Shown piece after piece: positions 42,934 to 51,195 of a stretch of DNA of 64,000 bases. The DNA comes from Stenomitos frigidus ULC18 (GTDB lineage Bacteria; Cyanobacteriota; Cyanobacteriia; Leptolyngbyales; Leptolyngbyaceae), in the NCBI RefSeq assembly GCF_003003795.1, contig NZ_PVWK01000031.1, positions 1-64,000 on the forward strand, in the 5' to 3' direction. The notes under the pieces are model-generated. The model was not told the origin of the DNA. It was given only the letters and a program-made list of their open reading frames with translations, and made no database searches. Within the stretch, counting starts at the first letter, position 1. Each line of letters opens with the position of its first letter. Made by a program: the position numbers and the translations under genes.

Positions 42934-44070
42934 ATGAACTGGTGGCAACGACTCAAAAACAATCCCCTGGCTCGGTTTGGCGCGATTCTGTTGCTGCTAT
43001 TTTATGTGGCCGCGATCGCTGCTGAGTTTGTTGCTCCTTATGATCCTTATGGGTCACAGCCCGACGGTGCACTGTTGCCACCCACTCAAATTGCCTGGCA
43101 GAATCAATCTGGAGCATTCGTTGGCCCGCATGTCTATCCCACCACACAGGGGCCAGTCGATCTGAATACTGGCGATCGTCAACTAGTGGTCGATCGCAGC
43201 AAACCATCTCCTCTACGTCTGTTTGTTACGGGGGATGAGTATCGCCTGTTTCAACTGAAGTTGCCGCTTCCCACCCAGTTCTCTTTAACAGACCCCAAGT
43301 TTGATGAAGTGGAACTCTTTGGGGGCATTCCGGGCAACTGGCATTTATTTGGCACCGTTGGGGCGGGTAAGTTTAACCTGCTGGGCACCGACGAGCAAGC
43401 ACGCGATCAGTTCAGTCGCTTGCTGTATGGCGCGCGCATTAGCTTGAGCATTGGTCTCGTTGGCATCATTATTTCGTTTCCGCTGGGGATGCTGGTCGGC
43501 GGGATCTCCGGCTACTTCGGTGGCTGGATCGATAGCGTTCTGATGCGCCTAGTTGAGGTGCTGATGACCATTCCCAGTATTTATTTACTGGTCGCGTTAG
43601 CTGCCGTACTGCCGCCGGGTCTTAGTAGCGCCCAACGATTCTTACTCATTATTCTGATTACGTCCTTTATCCGCTGGGCCGGTTTGGCGCGCGTCATTCG
43701 TGGGCAAGTGTTGTCAATTAAAGAGCGCGAGTTTGTCCAGGCAGCACGGGCTATGGGTGGGCGATCGCTCTACATCATCATCCGCCATGTGTTGCCTCAA
43801 ACCGCCAGCTATATTGTGATTTCGGCAACGCTTTCGATCCCAGATTTTATTGTGGCAGAATCAATCCTCAGTCTGATTGGGTTAGGCATTCAGCAGCCCG
43901 ACCCATCCTGGGGAAACATGCTTTCCTTGGCGACGAATGCGTCCATTTTGGTGCTGCAACCGTGGTTGATCTGGCCGCCAGCATTACTCATTATTCTCAC
44001 GGTACTGGCATTTAACCTACTTGGTGATGGACTGCGGGATGCGCTCGATCCACGTAGTGTGTCACGGTGA
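42934..44070 (+). CDS. Peptide/nickel-type ABC transporter permease (OppC/DppC)
   Basis: 378 residues. The N-terminal helix (NPLARFGAILLLLFYVAAIA AEF region) is followed by a ~115-residue soluble insert holding GNWHLFGTVGAGKFNLLGTD. The permease core has five helices and the EAA loop REFVQAARAMGGRSLYIIIR. This matches the OppC/DppC subunit that pairs with OppB in the membrane. No oppB, ATPase or binding protein is adjacent; in cyanobacteria these are commonly scattered. Start ATG at 42934. Confidence 0.9.
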   Translation: MNWWQRLKNNPLARFGAILLLLFYVAAIAAEFVAPYDPYGSQPDGALLPPTQIAWQNQSGAFVGPHVYPTTQGPVDLNTGDRQLVVDRSKPSPLRLFVTGDEYRLFQLKLPLPTQFSLTDPKFDEVELFGGIPGNWHLFGTVGAGKFNLLGTDEQARDQFSRLLYGARISLSIGLVGIIISFPLGMLVGGISGYFGGWIDSVLMRLVEVLMTIPSIYLLVALAAVLPPGLSSAQRFLLIILITSFIRWAGLARVIRGQVLSIKEREFVQAARAMGGRSLYIIIRHVLPQTASYIVISATLSIPDFIVAESILSLIGLGIQQPDPSWGNMLSLATNASILVLQPWLIWPPALLIILTVLAFNLLGDGLRDALDPRSVSR

Positions 44071-44105
44071 CATGTTTACTAACAACATGGTGAGGCTTGG
44101 CACAC

Positions 44106-44750
44106 TCACATCGTCACAGGATGCTGTCCGTAAAACGGCAGTGCCTCTGACCAATGGGGTCTTAGTCCCTGTTGCCAGTGCTCATGAGCAAGGGCCAAAA
44201 CGCTAAAAACCGTGCTTCCCAGACCGCCGTCTGCCTGTATTAGCTGGTAAGGGGCTGTCCAATCGGTGAGGGTTTGCTGCCAGGTTGCTAAGCTCAGCAC
44301 AGAGTCTGGGAGAAGCGTGTGTAGCCCGGCAGGGGAGAGTTGATAAATTGCACCAAAGACTTCGCCTCGTTGGGCAGGCATTTGAACCGCAATGTGAGAT
44401 TGACCGTCTGGAGCAGCACCATTCGCCAAGGATGCGTGTGCCAATGCTGCCAATGTCGAAACGGCAAAGAGCGGCATGTTTAACTGCTGCGCCAGGGTGC
44501 GTGCAGTGACTACTCCAAGACGGGTACCAGTGAAACCACCAGGGCCTTTGGCTACAGCAATAAACGCCAGATCGGTCCAGGTTTGGGGCTGTAGAAAGTC
44601 GGCAAGATGAACGTGTAGATGTGTCGAGAGATCACGTCCTAAAGGCCACACCTGAGCACGATCGTCCCCTGCAAAATTGTCGATCGCCAGGCCCAGATCA
44701 GGACTGGCTGTGTGGATGGCTAAACCGTACTGAGTGGAATCCAATTTCAA
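44106..44750 (-). CDS. tsaB: tRNA N6-threonylcarbamoyladenosine factor TsaB
   Basis: 214 residues of the ASKHA-like TsaB fold. N-terminal YGLAIHTASPDLGLAIDN, then the conserved AVAKGPGGFTGTRLGVVTAR and TLAQQLNMPLFAVSTLAALA. With TsaD and TsaE, TsaB installs t6A at position 37 of ANN-decoding tRNAs. The start appears to be TTG (44750), as no ATG precedes the conserved block. Convergent with the ABC permease, 35 bases between stops. Confidence 0.9.
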   Translation of the reverse strand: MKLDSTQYGLAIHTASPDLGLAIDNFAGDDRAQVWPLGRDLSTHLHVHLADFLQPQTWTDLAFIAVAKGPGGFTGTRLGVVTARTLAQQLNMPLFAVSTLAALAHASLANGAAPDGQSHIAVQMPAQRGEVFGAIYQLSPAGLHTLLPDSVLSLATWQQTLTDWTAPYQLIQADGGLGSTVFSVLALAHEHWQQGLRPHWSEALPFYGQHPVTM

Positions 44751-44775
44751 CCGAGGAACCTAGTGCGCGTGTTTT

Positions 44776-44893
44776 GGAGCGATCAGCTTTCAGCGATCAG
44801 TCATGGGCATTTGGAGCTTTTAGCTTTCAGCGATCAGCGATCAGTCATTGGCGATCGCACTGACTGACCACTAACCACTGATCACCAACCACT
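44776..44893. repeat. Heptad/decamer repeat spacer
   Basis: AGCTTTCAGCGATCAGTCAT, TTTTAGCTTTCAGCGATCAG, CGATCAGTCATTGGCGATCG and then ACCACTAACCACTGATCACC: overlapping CAGCGAT and ACCACTG units between two leftward genes. No gene. Confidence 0.7.
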
Positions 44894-44915
44894 GAACCGT
44901 CTTGTTTGACAACCC

Positions 44916-45596
44916 CTAAATTTGACTTGCTGGCAGCGATCGACGATCGATAAGCCCCTGCCGAAAACCCAACACCACCAGAATGTTTGACAGCGTGAGC
45001 AAGGATTCTGCGCCACCATGCAGCCAGTCTACATCGGCCAAATTTGCACCATAAGCGGTTTTGGCATAAATCCCTGCTGGGATGGTCACTGCGACAAACA
45101 CAAGGAGGGCGTAAAACCCAATCAACGCCAGGCGTGGTGTTTGTTTAGAGCGTGTGAGAAACCAGAGGAAGCCAAGGTAGGGAAAGAGCGAAGCTGCAAA
45201 CAGCGTTTCTTTGGCGATCGGGAAAACCGATGGTAGCAGCAGGAGCAGCACTGGCAGTGGCAAAAGTACATTCAGCGACAGTGGTTTAGGCTCAGTCGTT
45301 GTTGCACTCGTCGATCGCCAGATCCACCAGGCTGCTGCCATTTGGGTACAGTTTCCAACGACCGTCATCGAGGCTTGCAGGGTCACGAGCCACTCTAACG
45401 AAGCAGCATTATCGAAGAAGTGCCAGGTGCAAGCACACATCGCGCTGACCAGAGCCGGCAGCATGGCGATCGACAATCCCCACCAGGCATGATTGCGGCT
45501 GACGTCGCCGTACGTCCAGATGAGCCAGATGGCAGCCACCCACTCAACGACGCTGGAGATATGAATCACCCAGGTGGGAATTGAAAGGGCGTGCAT
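44916..45596 (-). CDS. DUF2499 (Ycf49-like)-DUF3593 fusion membrane protein
   Basis: 226 residues with about six helices. The N-terminal half (1-95; MHALSIPTWVIHISSVVEWV, then MLPALVSAMCACTWHFFDN) is Ycf49-like (DUF2499). The C-terminal half (105-226; LFAASLFPYLGFLWFLTRSK, then AVTIPAGIYAKTAYGANLAD and VDWLHGGAESLLTLSNILVV) matches DUF3593. I know these as separate adjacent cyanobacterial genes, so a fusion implies they work together. Its ATG overlaps the prxQ stop by one base (TG-A-TG), indicating translational coupling. Function unknown; likely thylakoid or plasma membrane. Confidence 0.83.
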   Translation of the reverse strand: MHALSIPTWVIHISSVVEWVAAIWLIWTYGDVSRNHAWWGLSIAMLPALVSAMCACTWHFFDNAASLEWLVTLQASMTVVGNCTQMAAAWWIWRSTSATTTEPKPLSLNVLLPLPVLLLLLPSVFPIAKETLFAASLFPYLGFLWFLTRSKQTPRLALIGFYALLVFVAVTIPAGIYAKTAYGANLADVDWLHGGAESLLTLSNILVVLGFRQGLIDRRSLPASQI

Positions 45597-46045
45597 CAGG
45601 CACCCATCTCCGCCAGAATATCGCTCGCGTGAGTGTCTGTCTGGATTGTGGTGTAGACTTTAGCAATTTTGCCATCGCTGCCAATGACATAGGTTACTCG
45701 CTGGGCATATGGTGTACCATTGCGTTCGGTCAAAACATCGTATGCTTTGGCGATCGCGCCATCCACATCGGCAAGCAGCGGAAAGGGCAGATTGAACTTT
45801 TCGGTAAACTGCTGGTGAGAGGCTTCATCATCCAGGCTTACACCAAACACCGTGATACCCTGGCTCAGATATTGCTCGTAGTTGTCCCGAAAGCTGCAGG
45901 CTTCTTTGGTGCAGCCAGGCGTATCGTCTTTGGGGTAGAAATACAGTACAACTGGCTTGCCTGCGTACTCAGACAGCGAGACGGTTTTGCCAATCGTATC
46001 TTTGACGGTGAAGTTTGGAGCAGTATCACCCACAGATAAGGGCAT
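45596..46045 (-). CDS. prxQ: Peroxiredoxin, BCP/PrxQ type
   Basis: Thiol peroxidase of 149 residues. The peroxidatic Cys is in LYFYPKDDTPGCTKEACSFR, with the resolving Cys five residues on (C-x4-C), as in the PrxQ/BCP class, which reduces H2O2 and organic peroxides using thioredoxin. N-terminal MPLSVGDTAPNFTVKDTIGK is standard. An AAGGAA ribosome site lies eight bases before ATG 46045. First gene of a two-gene unit; the Ycf49-like fusion starts on its stop codon. Confidence 0.93.
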   Translation of the reverse strand: MPLSVGDTAPNFTVKDTIGKTVSLSEYAGKPVVLYFYPKDDTPGCTKEACSFRDNYEQYLSQGITVFGVSLDDEASHQQFTEKFNLPFPLLADVDGAIAKAYDVLTERNGTPYAQRVTYVIGSDGKIAKVYTTIQTDTHASDILAEMGA

Positions 46046-46304
46046 AAGTTAAGTTCCTTGCTGATGCGAGATTATTACGGATTGTAATACCGATTGAAAG
46101 CCTTTGGTGCGTCTTAAAGCGCACATAACGTTCTAAAACGAAAAGATACATAAACGCCATAATTTTTTGTAGCATAGAATACGAAATCAATTTTTGCGTC
46201 TTGATTTCCATCGTGAAGCTGTCTGTAATTGCCGTCGTGGATGTGTCGATCGCGGCTCATTTGCAGCATTACTCAGCGCACACGGCCTGGCGCAGTTGCA
46301 AGCC

Positions 46305-46595
46305 ATGAGACTCGAAACAGAATTCCGGTTTTGCCTTCAGCGGCAATCGTTAGAGTGGGCATTCCAGCAGGCTTCCACTGCTCCTGCTCACATTGATATC
46401 GCTGCTCCCACCCTGGCGGACTTGAAACAGGCGATCGCGCCATCAATGTGGGTTAAGCTCGTACAATCGCCCAGCGCCTATAGCTCTGATGAAGCTCTCC
46501 TGCTTTGCCAAGGTGGCGATCGGCAGTGGCTGGTTTGGGTTCCTGACTATGGCGAGATTATGCTGGAGCGCGAGCAATTCGACCCGTTTTCCTGA
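46305..46595 (+). CDS. Conserved small cyanobacterial hypothetical protein
   Basis: 96 residues from ATG at 46305 (MRLETEFRFCLQRQSLEWAF). The C-terminal half, ALLLCQGGDRQWLVWVPDYG then EIMLEREQFDPF, resembles a conserved cyanobacterial family of unknown role, giving some support. The open frame reaches back to 46194, but its first residues are Cys/Arg-rich and look non-coding. Stop 10 bases before the convergent Nudix stop. Confidence 0.65.
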   Translation: MRLETEFRFCLQRQSLEWAFQQASTAPAHIDIAAPTLADLKQAIAPSMWVKLVQSPSAYSSDEALLLCQGGDRQWLVWVPDYGEIMLEREQFDPFS

Positions 46596-46604
46596 GGCAG
46601 AGGT

Positions 46605-47048
46605 TTAAGCGTGCTCACGCGTCTGTAGATAGCGCTGTACGTCCCTTAAAACCTGCTTCGCACCGTCAAAGCTCAGTCGGGCGATCGCTTGCTCATAATC
46701 CGCCCAAACGTATGCCTGAATTTCTTTCTCCTGGCAATGCACCGTTGCTGAATGCACCCAGGCTGGGAAGTAAATCACCGTTTTCTCAAACTTCCGTCCG
46801 CTCCGTGTGAAGGGATACTGCTCTGAAAACGAGACGCCCTCGATCAAGACATAGTCTGAGATGCCCGTCTCTTCAACAAACTCGCGGCAGGCTGCTTGCA
46901 AAGCGGACTCACCTGGATCAGCGTGCCCTTTAGGAAATCCCCAGTGCCCAGCATGGTGCTGAATCAAAAGGAACTGATACACATCATTGGTGGGCAAAAT
47001 TGGCACGATGCCGAAGGCTTCATCCCTGGCAATAGTTGACTTAGCCAT
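46605..47048 (-). CDS. Nudix hydrolase (Ap4A-type)
   Basis: 147 residues from ATG at 47048 (MAKSTIARDEAFGIVPIL). The Nudix box is perfect: GHADPGESALQAACREFVEE then T-G-I (GX5EX7REUXEEXGU). The GHWGFPKGHADPGE context is that of diadenosine-tetraphosphate hydrolases (MutT/NUDT2-like), which remove dinucleotide polyphosphates. The open frame extends to 47156 with unsupported residues. Single gene. Confidence 0.9.
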   Translation of the reverse strand: MAKSTIARDEAFGIVPILPTNDVYQFLLIQHHAGHWGFPKGHADPGESALQAACREFVEETGISDYVLIEGVSFSEQYPFTRSGRKFEKTVIYFPAWVHSATVHCQEKEIQAYVWADYEQAIARLSFDGAKQVLRDVQRYLQTREHA

Positions 47049-47238
47049 GCGATTCCGATTGAACGTAGTGAGGCAGTTATAGCAATTTGTGACGTTATGT
47101 GCATTACAAAGGGATGACCGGTCGCTAGTAACCCGATCGCAACACAACGCATCCACCTCAACTGTTAGCTAAGAGGTGATCAAGCAAACCTTGATTGAGA
47201 AAATTTAAGCTTGAGAAGATTTACTTATAATAATCCGG

Positions 47239-48015
47239 TTAAGCGGCTACAGCTACGGCTTCTTGTCCATGTCTCCGCAACAGTTCCATTAGTTCGTCTC
47301 GGTAGTCTTGAAAAACAGGGTGCCGTTTGACCGCATGACCACGTTCGGGTAGTCTGACCACAATTTCTTTTCTGACGGTACCTGGACGTGCACCAAGGGC
47401 ATAGATCCGATTAGAGAGAAAGACCGCTTCTTCAACATCATGGGTGATCATAAACACCGTGATGTTGGTGCGTTGCCAGAGGTCAAGCATAAACCCATGC
47501 ATCGCTTCCTTCGTGTGTACATCCAGTGCGCCAAAGGGTTCGTCCATCAGCAAGACTTTTGGCTCAGAGGCGAGAGCCCGCGCGATCGCCACTCGTTGTT
47601 TCATCCCACCCGACAGTTCCTTCGGTAACGCTTTGGCAAAGCGCGACAAACCGACAACACTCAAATAATGGCTCGCTTTCTCGCGCCGCTCCTTTTTGGC
47701 TAGCCCTTGCAGCTTTAAGCCAAACTCGGCATTTTCCTGCACATTCATCCAGGGATACAGAGTGTAATGCTGGAAAACCATGCCGCGATCGGGGCCTGGT
47801 CCTGTCACCAATTGATTATCAATTTTGACTTCTCCAGTCGTGGGGCTGTCTAGTCCTGCAATCTGCCGCAAGAGCGTCGACTTTCCTGACCCCGATGCCC
47901 CCACCGCACAAATAAACTCACCTCGCTCAATCAGCATATTGATATCTTGAAGCACCACTAACGTACCCTGCTGAGTCTTAAAATTCTTGTGCAGCTTGTT
48001 GACTTGTAAATACAT
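47239..48015 (-). CDS. ABC importer ATPase (nitrate/sulfonate/taurine type), guanidine-regulated
   Basis: 258-residue ATPase with Walker A (VGASGSGKSTLLRQIAG), Q-loop, LSGGMKQRVAIARALASEPK signature, Walker B (VLLMDEPFGALD) and H-loop (ITHDVEEAVFL). Same family as SsuB/TauB/NrtD. Third gene, after the binding protein and the permease, of a leftward operon headed by a guanidine-I riboswitch, so it likely energises uptake of guanidine or a guanidine-derived compound. It is separated from the permease gene by ~170 bases of repeat DNA, which may weaken coupling. Confidence 0.92.
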   Translation of the reverse strand: MYLQVNKLHKNFKTQQGTLVVLQDINMLIERGEFICAVGASGSGKSTLLRQIAGLDSPTTGEVKIDNQLVTGPGPDRGMVFQHYTLYPWMNVQENAEFGLKLQGLAKKERREKASHYLSVVGLSRFAKALPKELSGGMKQRVAIARALASEPKVLLMDEPFGALDVHTKEAMHGFMLDLWQRTNITVFMITHDVEEAVFLSNRIYALGARPGTVRKEIVVRLPERGHAVKRHPVFQDYRDELMELLRRHGQEAVAVAA

Positions 48016-48034
48016 AGTTGAACCTGTTATAGGG

Positions 48035-48165
48035 CTTGGAGCTGACGGTTGAGGGAGCTTGCTGAGTGTTGAGTTTGAGGCGTGGGGATGGTTCCTTAAC
48101 TCTCAACTCCCTCCTTCCAGCTGACTACTGACCACTGACTACTGACCACTGACTACTGAGCCTTG
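48035..48165. repeat. Repeat spacer within the ABC operon
   Basis: TTGAGTTTGAGG and GTTCCTTAACTCTCAACTCC, then ACTACTGACCACTGACTACT units (48124-48160). It has inserted between the permease and ATPase genes of one operon without an evident terminator. Confidence 0.7.
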
Positions 48166-48188
48166 AATCGCTGCTGGCTTCTACACCT

Positions 48189-49043
48189 TTACCGCTTCTG
48201 GCTTGCCCAACGGCAGGAAATCCGTAAGGCGTATTGGAACAGGAGGTCAAACGCTAAGCCGATGACACCAATCACAATCAATCCGACAAAAATTTCGTCG
48301 GTTCTGAGAAAGCGACCAGCGACACTGATCCGACGACCTAAGCCTTCAGTGGCAGCAATCAGTTCCGAGACAATCACCAATTGCCATGCGGCTGCCAGGT
48401 TGATCCGGCAGGCATCAATAATACCAGGCAAGACATAGGGAGAGATGACCTGCAGCAGAGCCTGCAAGCGGTTCCCACCCAACATGTACGTTGCCTCAAT
48501 GAGCTCCTTGGGGACAAATTTAACGGTGTCCATGACCATCAGGGAGTTGAAGAAGAAAACGCCAATGAAAATGAGCATAATCTTGGGTTCTTCGCCAATG
48601 CCCAAATACAGAATGAGCAGCGGAATGAAAGCAGGCGCAGGCATATAGCGCACGAGACCGAACAGTGGTTCCAGCAAGGCGCGAATGCTGGCAAAGCTGC
48701 CCATCAACACCCCAACGGGAATGGAAACCAGTGCGGCCAAGAAAAAGCCGACGCCCACCCGCCAGAGACTTGCTACGGTGTCTTTCTGTAAGTCGCCCGT
48801 ACTCCACAACCGCTGAAAGGCAGCAATCACGTTAGCGGGAGACGGTAAGAACTTGGGGTCGATCGAGCCAACCGTTGTGATCAGCCACCACAGCATCAGC
48901 GGCACCAAAATCGAAGCTCCCATCAGAGCCCAGTTCATAGAGGATGGGATGTCCTCAGCGAGTCGCCAAAACACGGTTGCTCGCAATGTTTTCGCTGATC
49001 TGCTAGAGCGGTCAGTGTCAAGGGTGCCGCTGGGTTGAGTCAT
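48189..49043 (-). CDS. ABC importer permease (nitrate/sulfonate/taurine type)
   Basis: 284 residues, about six helices, of the SsuC/TauC/NrtB permease family. The coupling loop ELIEATYMLGGNRLQALLQV is present. N-terminal ~35 residues are cytoplasmic and polar. Middle gene of the riboswitch-controlled operon: the binding-protein gene ends 99 bases upstream, with a palindromic element in between. A homodimeric permease is expected. Start ATG at 49043. Confidence 0.92.
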   Translation of the reverse strand: MTQPSGTLDTDRSSRSAKTLRATVFWRLAEDIPSSMNWALMGASILVPLMLWWLITTVGSIDPKFLPSPANVIAAFQRLWSTGDLQKDTVASLWRVGVGFFLAALVSIPVGVLMGSFASIRALLEPLFGLVRYMPAPAFIPLLILYLGIGEEPKIMLIFIGVFFFNSLMVMDTVKFVPKELIEATYMLGGNRLQALLQVISPYVLPGIIDACRINLAAAWQLVIVSELIAATEGLGRRISVAGRFLRTDEIFVGLIVIGVIGLAFDLLFQYALRISCRWASQKR

Positions 49044-49096
49044 GATGTGATGGTGTATGAAGGATGGTAAGCGATCGCGTAACCGTACTTAGCGTT

Positions 49097-49134
49097 CGTC
49101 CGTAGGGATGTTACAGGTAACGTCCCTACGGACG
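49097..49134. repeat. GTAGGGA palindrome between ABC genes
   Basis: Arms CGTCCGTAGGGATGTTAC and GTAACGTCCCTACGGACG pair over 18 bases with one G-T wobble and an AG loop. It is a variant of the 32331 palindrome with an extended stem, located between the binding-protein stop and the permease start, where it could stabilise or partly terminate the operon transcript. Confidence 0.8.
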
Positions 49135-49142
49135 GTTAACGC

Positions 49143-50192
49143 TCAGACTTTCTTCGCTTTAGCGGCATGGGCTTTGACAAAGCGATCGTCAAAAATTTTG
49201 CTCAAATTCGGCTTGGTTTTCGTCAGCCCTACCTCGGTCAAAAACGTTGACATCTCCTGTGCCGCAAAGCTTAGCGAGCTCATGTCTTTACCAGGCTGAA
49301 AGGCTTTCAAATTCTCTTCGACCGTAAAAATTTTGGTGCCGTTTGCGTAGTCTTTGTATTCAGCAACCGAAACACCCCCCCGCTTCGCCATAATTTCGAT
49401 GGTTTTCTCTGCATTTGCCTTGATGTAGTCTTGAGTTTCAAACCAGGTGTCTACCATTGCTTGTACTTGATCGGGGTGAGCCTCCACAAACTTACGCGTG
49501 AACACCAGGTGATCAGGAATGGCTCCCGGAAATTCTTTCGAGCTGAACAACTCTTTACTCTTCGGTCGCTTAAGCGCTTGAGTCGTGAAGGGGGCAAAAA
49601 CGCCTACCGCATCAACTTGGCCGGCAACAAACGCCGCGGCTGCTTTGCCCGTCTCCAGCGGTTGAAAATTGATGTCTTTGGGTGTTAAGCCAGCCTTCTT
49701 CAACCCCAGAAGCAGTAAAAAGTGATCGACCGTCCCTTCTTCTGCCGCAACCTTTTTGCCCTTTAAGTCGGCGATCGAGTTAATGCCATCGCGCACAATA
49801 ATCTTGTCGTTGCCCGTAGAATTGTCATTCACTAGCACGATGACCTGGTCAGCACCACCGGCTACCGCACTAATCGTGTCATTCAGAGTTTGCGAATTTG
49901 CATCGATTTGTCCAGCCGTCAGAGTACTAATGGATTCTAAATAGCCATCAAACCATTTCAGGTCTACAGAAAGGTTATTCTTTTCAAAGAGCTTTGCGTC
50001 TTGAGACACTTGCCAGGGAAACCAACCAGGCCACGCACTAAAGCCTAACCGCACAGTGATCGCCGTACCGGATGGTGACGGCGCACTACTGGATTGAGTA
50101 GACATTTGGCTGGCTGGGTTGGCACAGCTCACAACCAACATCATGCTGACCAGGAAAAGCCCTGCACTAGCAAGTAACGATCGAACTTTCAT
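49143..50192 (-). CDS. ABC substrate-binding lipoprotein, predicted guanidine-responsive uptake
   Basis: 349 residues. Signal peptide with lipobox L-V-V-S-C (Cys 23) makes it a membrane-anchored lipoprotein. The fold is NMT1/SsuA-like: TVRLGFSAWPGWFPWQVSQD, GQIDANSQTLNDTISAVAGG, VAAEEGTVDHFLLLLGLKKA, AGQVDAVGVFAPFTTQAL. The Trp-Pro-Gly-Trp motif early in the chain is shared with nitrate/taurine/guanidine-linked binding proteins. The start is ATG at 50192 (GAGGA seven bases upstream); the longer GTG frame overlaps the riboswitch terminator. First gene after the ykkC riboswitch. Confidence 0.9.
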   Translation of the reverse strand: MKVRSLLASAGLFLVSMMLVVSCANPASQMSTQSSSAPSPSGTAITVRLGFSAWPGWFPWQVSQDAKLFEKNNLSVDLKWFDGYLESISTLTAGQIDANSQTLNDTISAVAGGADQVIVLVNDNSTGNDKIIVRDGINSIADLKGKKVAAEEGTVDHFLLLLGLKKAGLTPKDINFQPLETGKAAAAFVAGQVDAVGVFAPFTTQALKRPKSKELFSSKEFPGAIPDHLVFTRKFVEAHPDQVQAMVDTWFETQDYIKANAEKTIEIMAKRGGVSVAEYKDYANGTKIFTVEENLKAFQPGKDMSSLSFAAQEMSTFLTEVGLTKTKPNLSKIFDDRFVKAHAAKAKKV

Positions 50193-50225
50193 TGTGCGTC
50201 CTCGCAAGGGAATCGATAATTGATG

Positions 50226-50279
50226 AAAAAAACCCGGAAGTACAGTCACTACTAATCATAGTGGACTGTTCCTCCCGGG
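50226..50279 (-). terminator. Riboswitch expression platform (terminator)
   Basis: On the minus strand the end of the aptamer (CCCGGG, 50279-50274) can instead pair with CCGGG (50237-50233), extended by GACTGT/ACAGTC and CACTA/TAGTG inner stems. This terminator is followed by seven U. The aptamer and terminator share the CCCGGG strand, so guanidine binding should prevent termination and turn the operon on. Confidence 0.85.
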
Positions 50280-50402
50280 CTTTTATCCCGCCGTGTAGCT
50301 GGCAGATTGCTTAGATATGACGGAGTCACTCAATCCAGAGCAGCTTGCTCCTCTCGGACCGAGCACCCACACTCAAAGCATAGGCTGGAACCCTAGAAGC
50401 GT
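50268..50402 (-). promoter_or_regulatory. Guanidine-I (ykkC) riboswitch aptamer
   Basis: Reading the minus strand, the conserved ykkC elements occur in order: CTAGGGTTCC (50396-50387), GGTCCGAGAG (50360-50351), and ACACGGCGGGATAAAAGCCC followed by GGG (50296-50274). These are the hallmark strings of the class I guanidine riboswitch. The aptamer lies 76 bases before the ABC lipoprotein ATG and abuts a terminator. ykkC aptamers are known to govern guanidine exporters, guanidine carboxylase/hydrolase genes and NMT1-type ABC importers, the last of which fits here. Confidence 0.93.
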
Positions 50403-50780
50403 TTAAGTTGTTTAACAATGTGACTGTTACTTAACGGTTTAGAGGCAGTGCTTAAGGTCTTACATAAGCTTGACAAAAAAGGCAAGCCTTAGAATCTGAC
50501 ATAGACCACTCAAGATCATCACCTTCCGGCATCGGCAGAAACCATCAGCAGGAACATCAATGTTGCTAGTTTTAGCGTTGCAAATGCAGAAAAGATGTAT
50601 CAAAAGCAACGAAATCTCTTGCGATCGCGTAGATTATGCGCCAAATTTACGGAGCTGAGCCGGTACACTCATGCGTAACCAAAATAAAACGCATAATATG
50701 TAAGCTAGGCTCGGTTACAAATGCTTAATTTGCGTCCGCTTTTGGTTGCGCCCACTGCCGAATCTAAATTTTTAAACGTA
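50403..50780. other. Divergent promoter region
   Basis: Spacer between the riboswitch and the rightward Npun_F0494-like gene. The riboswitch transcript must start just right of 50402; a TTGTCA-like -35 is visible on the minus strand at 50476-50471, but the -10 is weak. No canonical GTA-N8-TAC NtcA box is present. The inverted word GCATAATATG at 50691 is noted only. Confidence 0.4.
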
Positions 50781-51191
50781 ATGACTGCCCATTCCAGCAC
50801 TCGCCAAACCATTGATTACCCTGCTAGAACTGTACAGCGGGCAGAGCAGGCAATGCGATGTGCGCCATTTCGGCTTGCCTTGTTCACTACAATGGTGCAG
50901 CAGAGTGTTTCCCTCGCTGCGATCGCGGGGAATGCTGGAGTCGAGCACCAGTACACCCCAAAGCCCCTCTCAGAATTAATTGCAGAAGCCGAGCTACTTT
51001 GGTTGATTCAGGTGGGTCTCTTGCGGCGGGAAGTGGATGGACAAGGGCTAACCGATAGTTTTCGGGTCACGCCACTGGGCCGACAACTGGCACAGAAATG
51101 GCAAGAACAGGGTCACGCACTACGTACGGCACCTACGCTCGGCGATCGCCTACAGCACGCCTGGAGTCGTTGGTTCCGGTTGCCCATCTAG
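50781..51191 (+). CDS. Npun_F0494-like conserved cyanobacterial protein
   Basis: 136 residues from ATG at 50781. RTVQRAEQAMRCAPFRLALF, then MVQQSVSLAAIAGNAGVE, and ELLWLIQVGLLRREVDGQGL TDSF make a compact winged-helix-like pattern: three helices then a wing before LTPLGRQLAQKW. I associate it with the Npun_F0494 family of unknown function; the recognition is moderate. It may be a small DNA-binding protein. The ORF extends upstream to 50721. GGATGAA repeat DNA follows its stop. Confidence 0.72.
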   Translation: MTAHSSTRQTIDYPARTVQRAEQAMRCAPFRLALFTTMVQQSVSLAAIAGNAGVEHQYTPKPLSELIAEAELLWLIQVGLLRREVDGQGLTDSFRVTPLGRQLAQKWQEQGHALRTAPTLGDRLQHAWSRWFRLPI

Positions 51192-51195
51192 GTAA

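Noticed and set aside
50403-50720. NtcA box upstream of the guanidine operon
   Set aside because: GTATCAAAAGCAAC near 50597 is only GTA-N8-AAC, and no TAN3T follows at the right distance.
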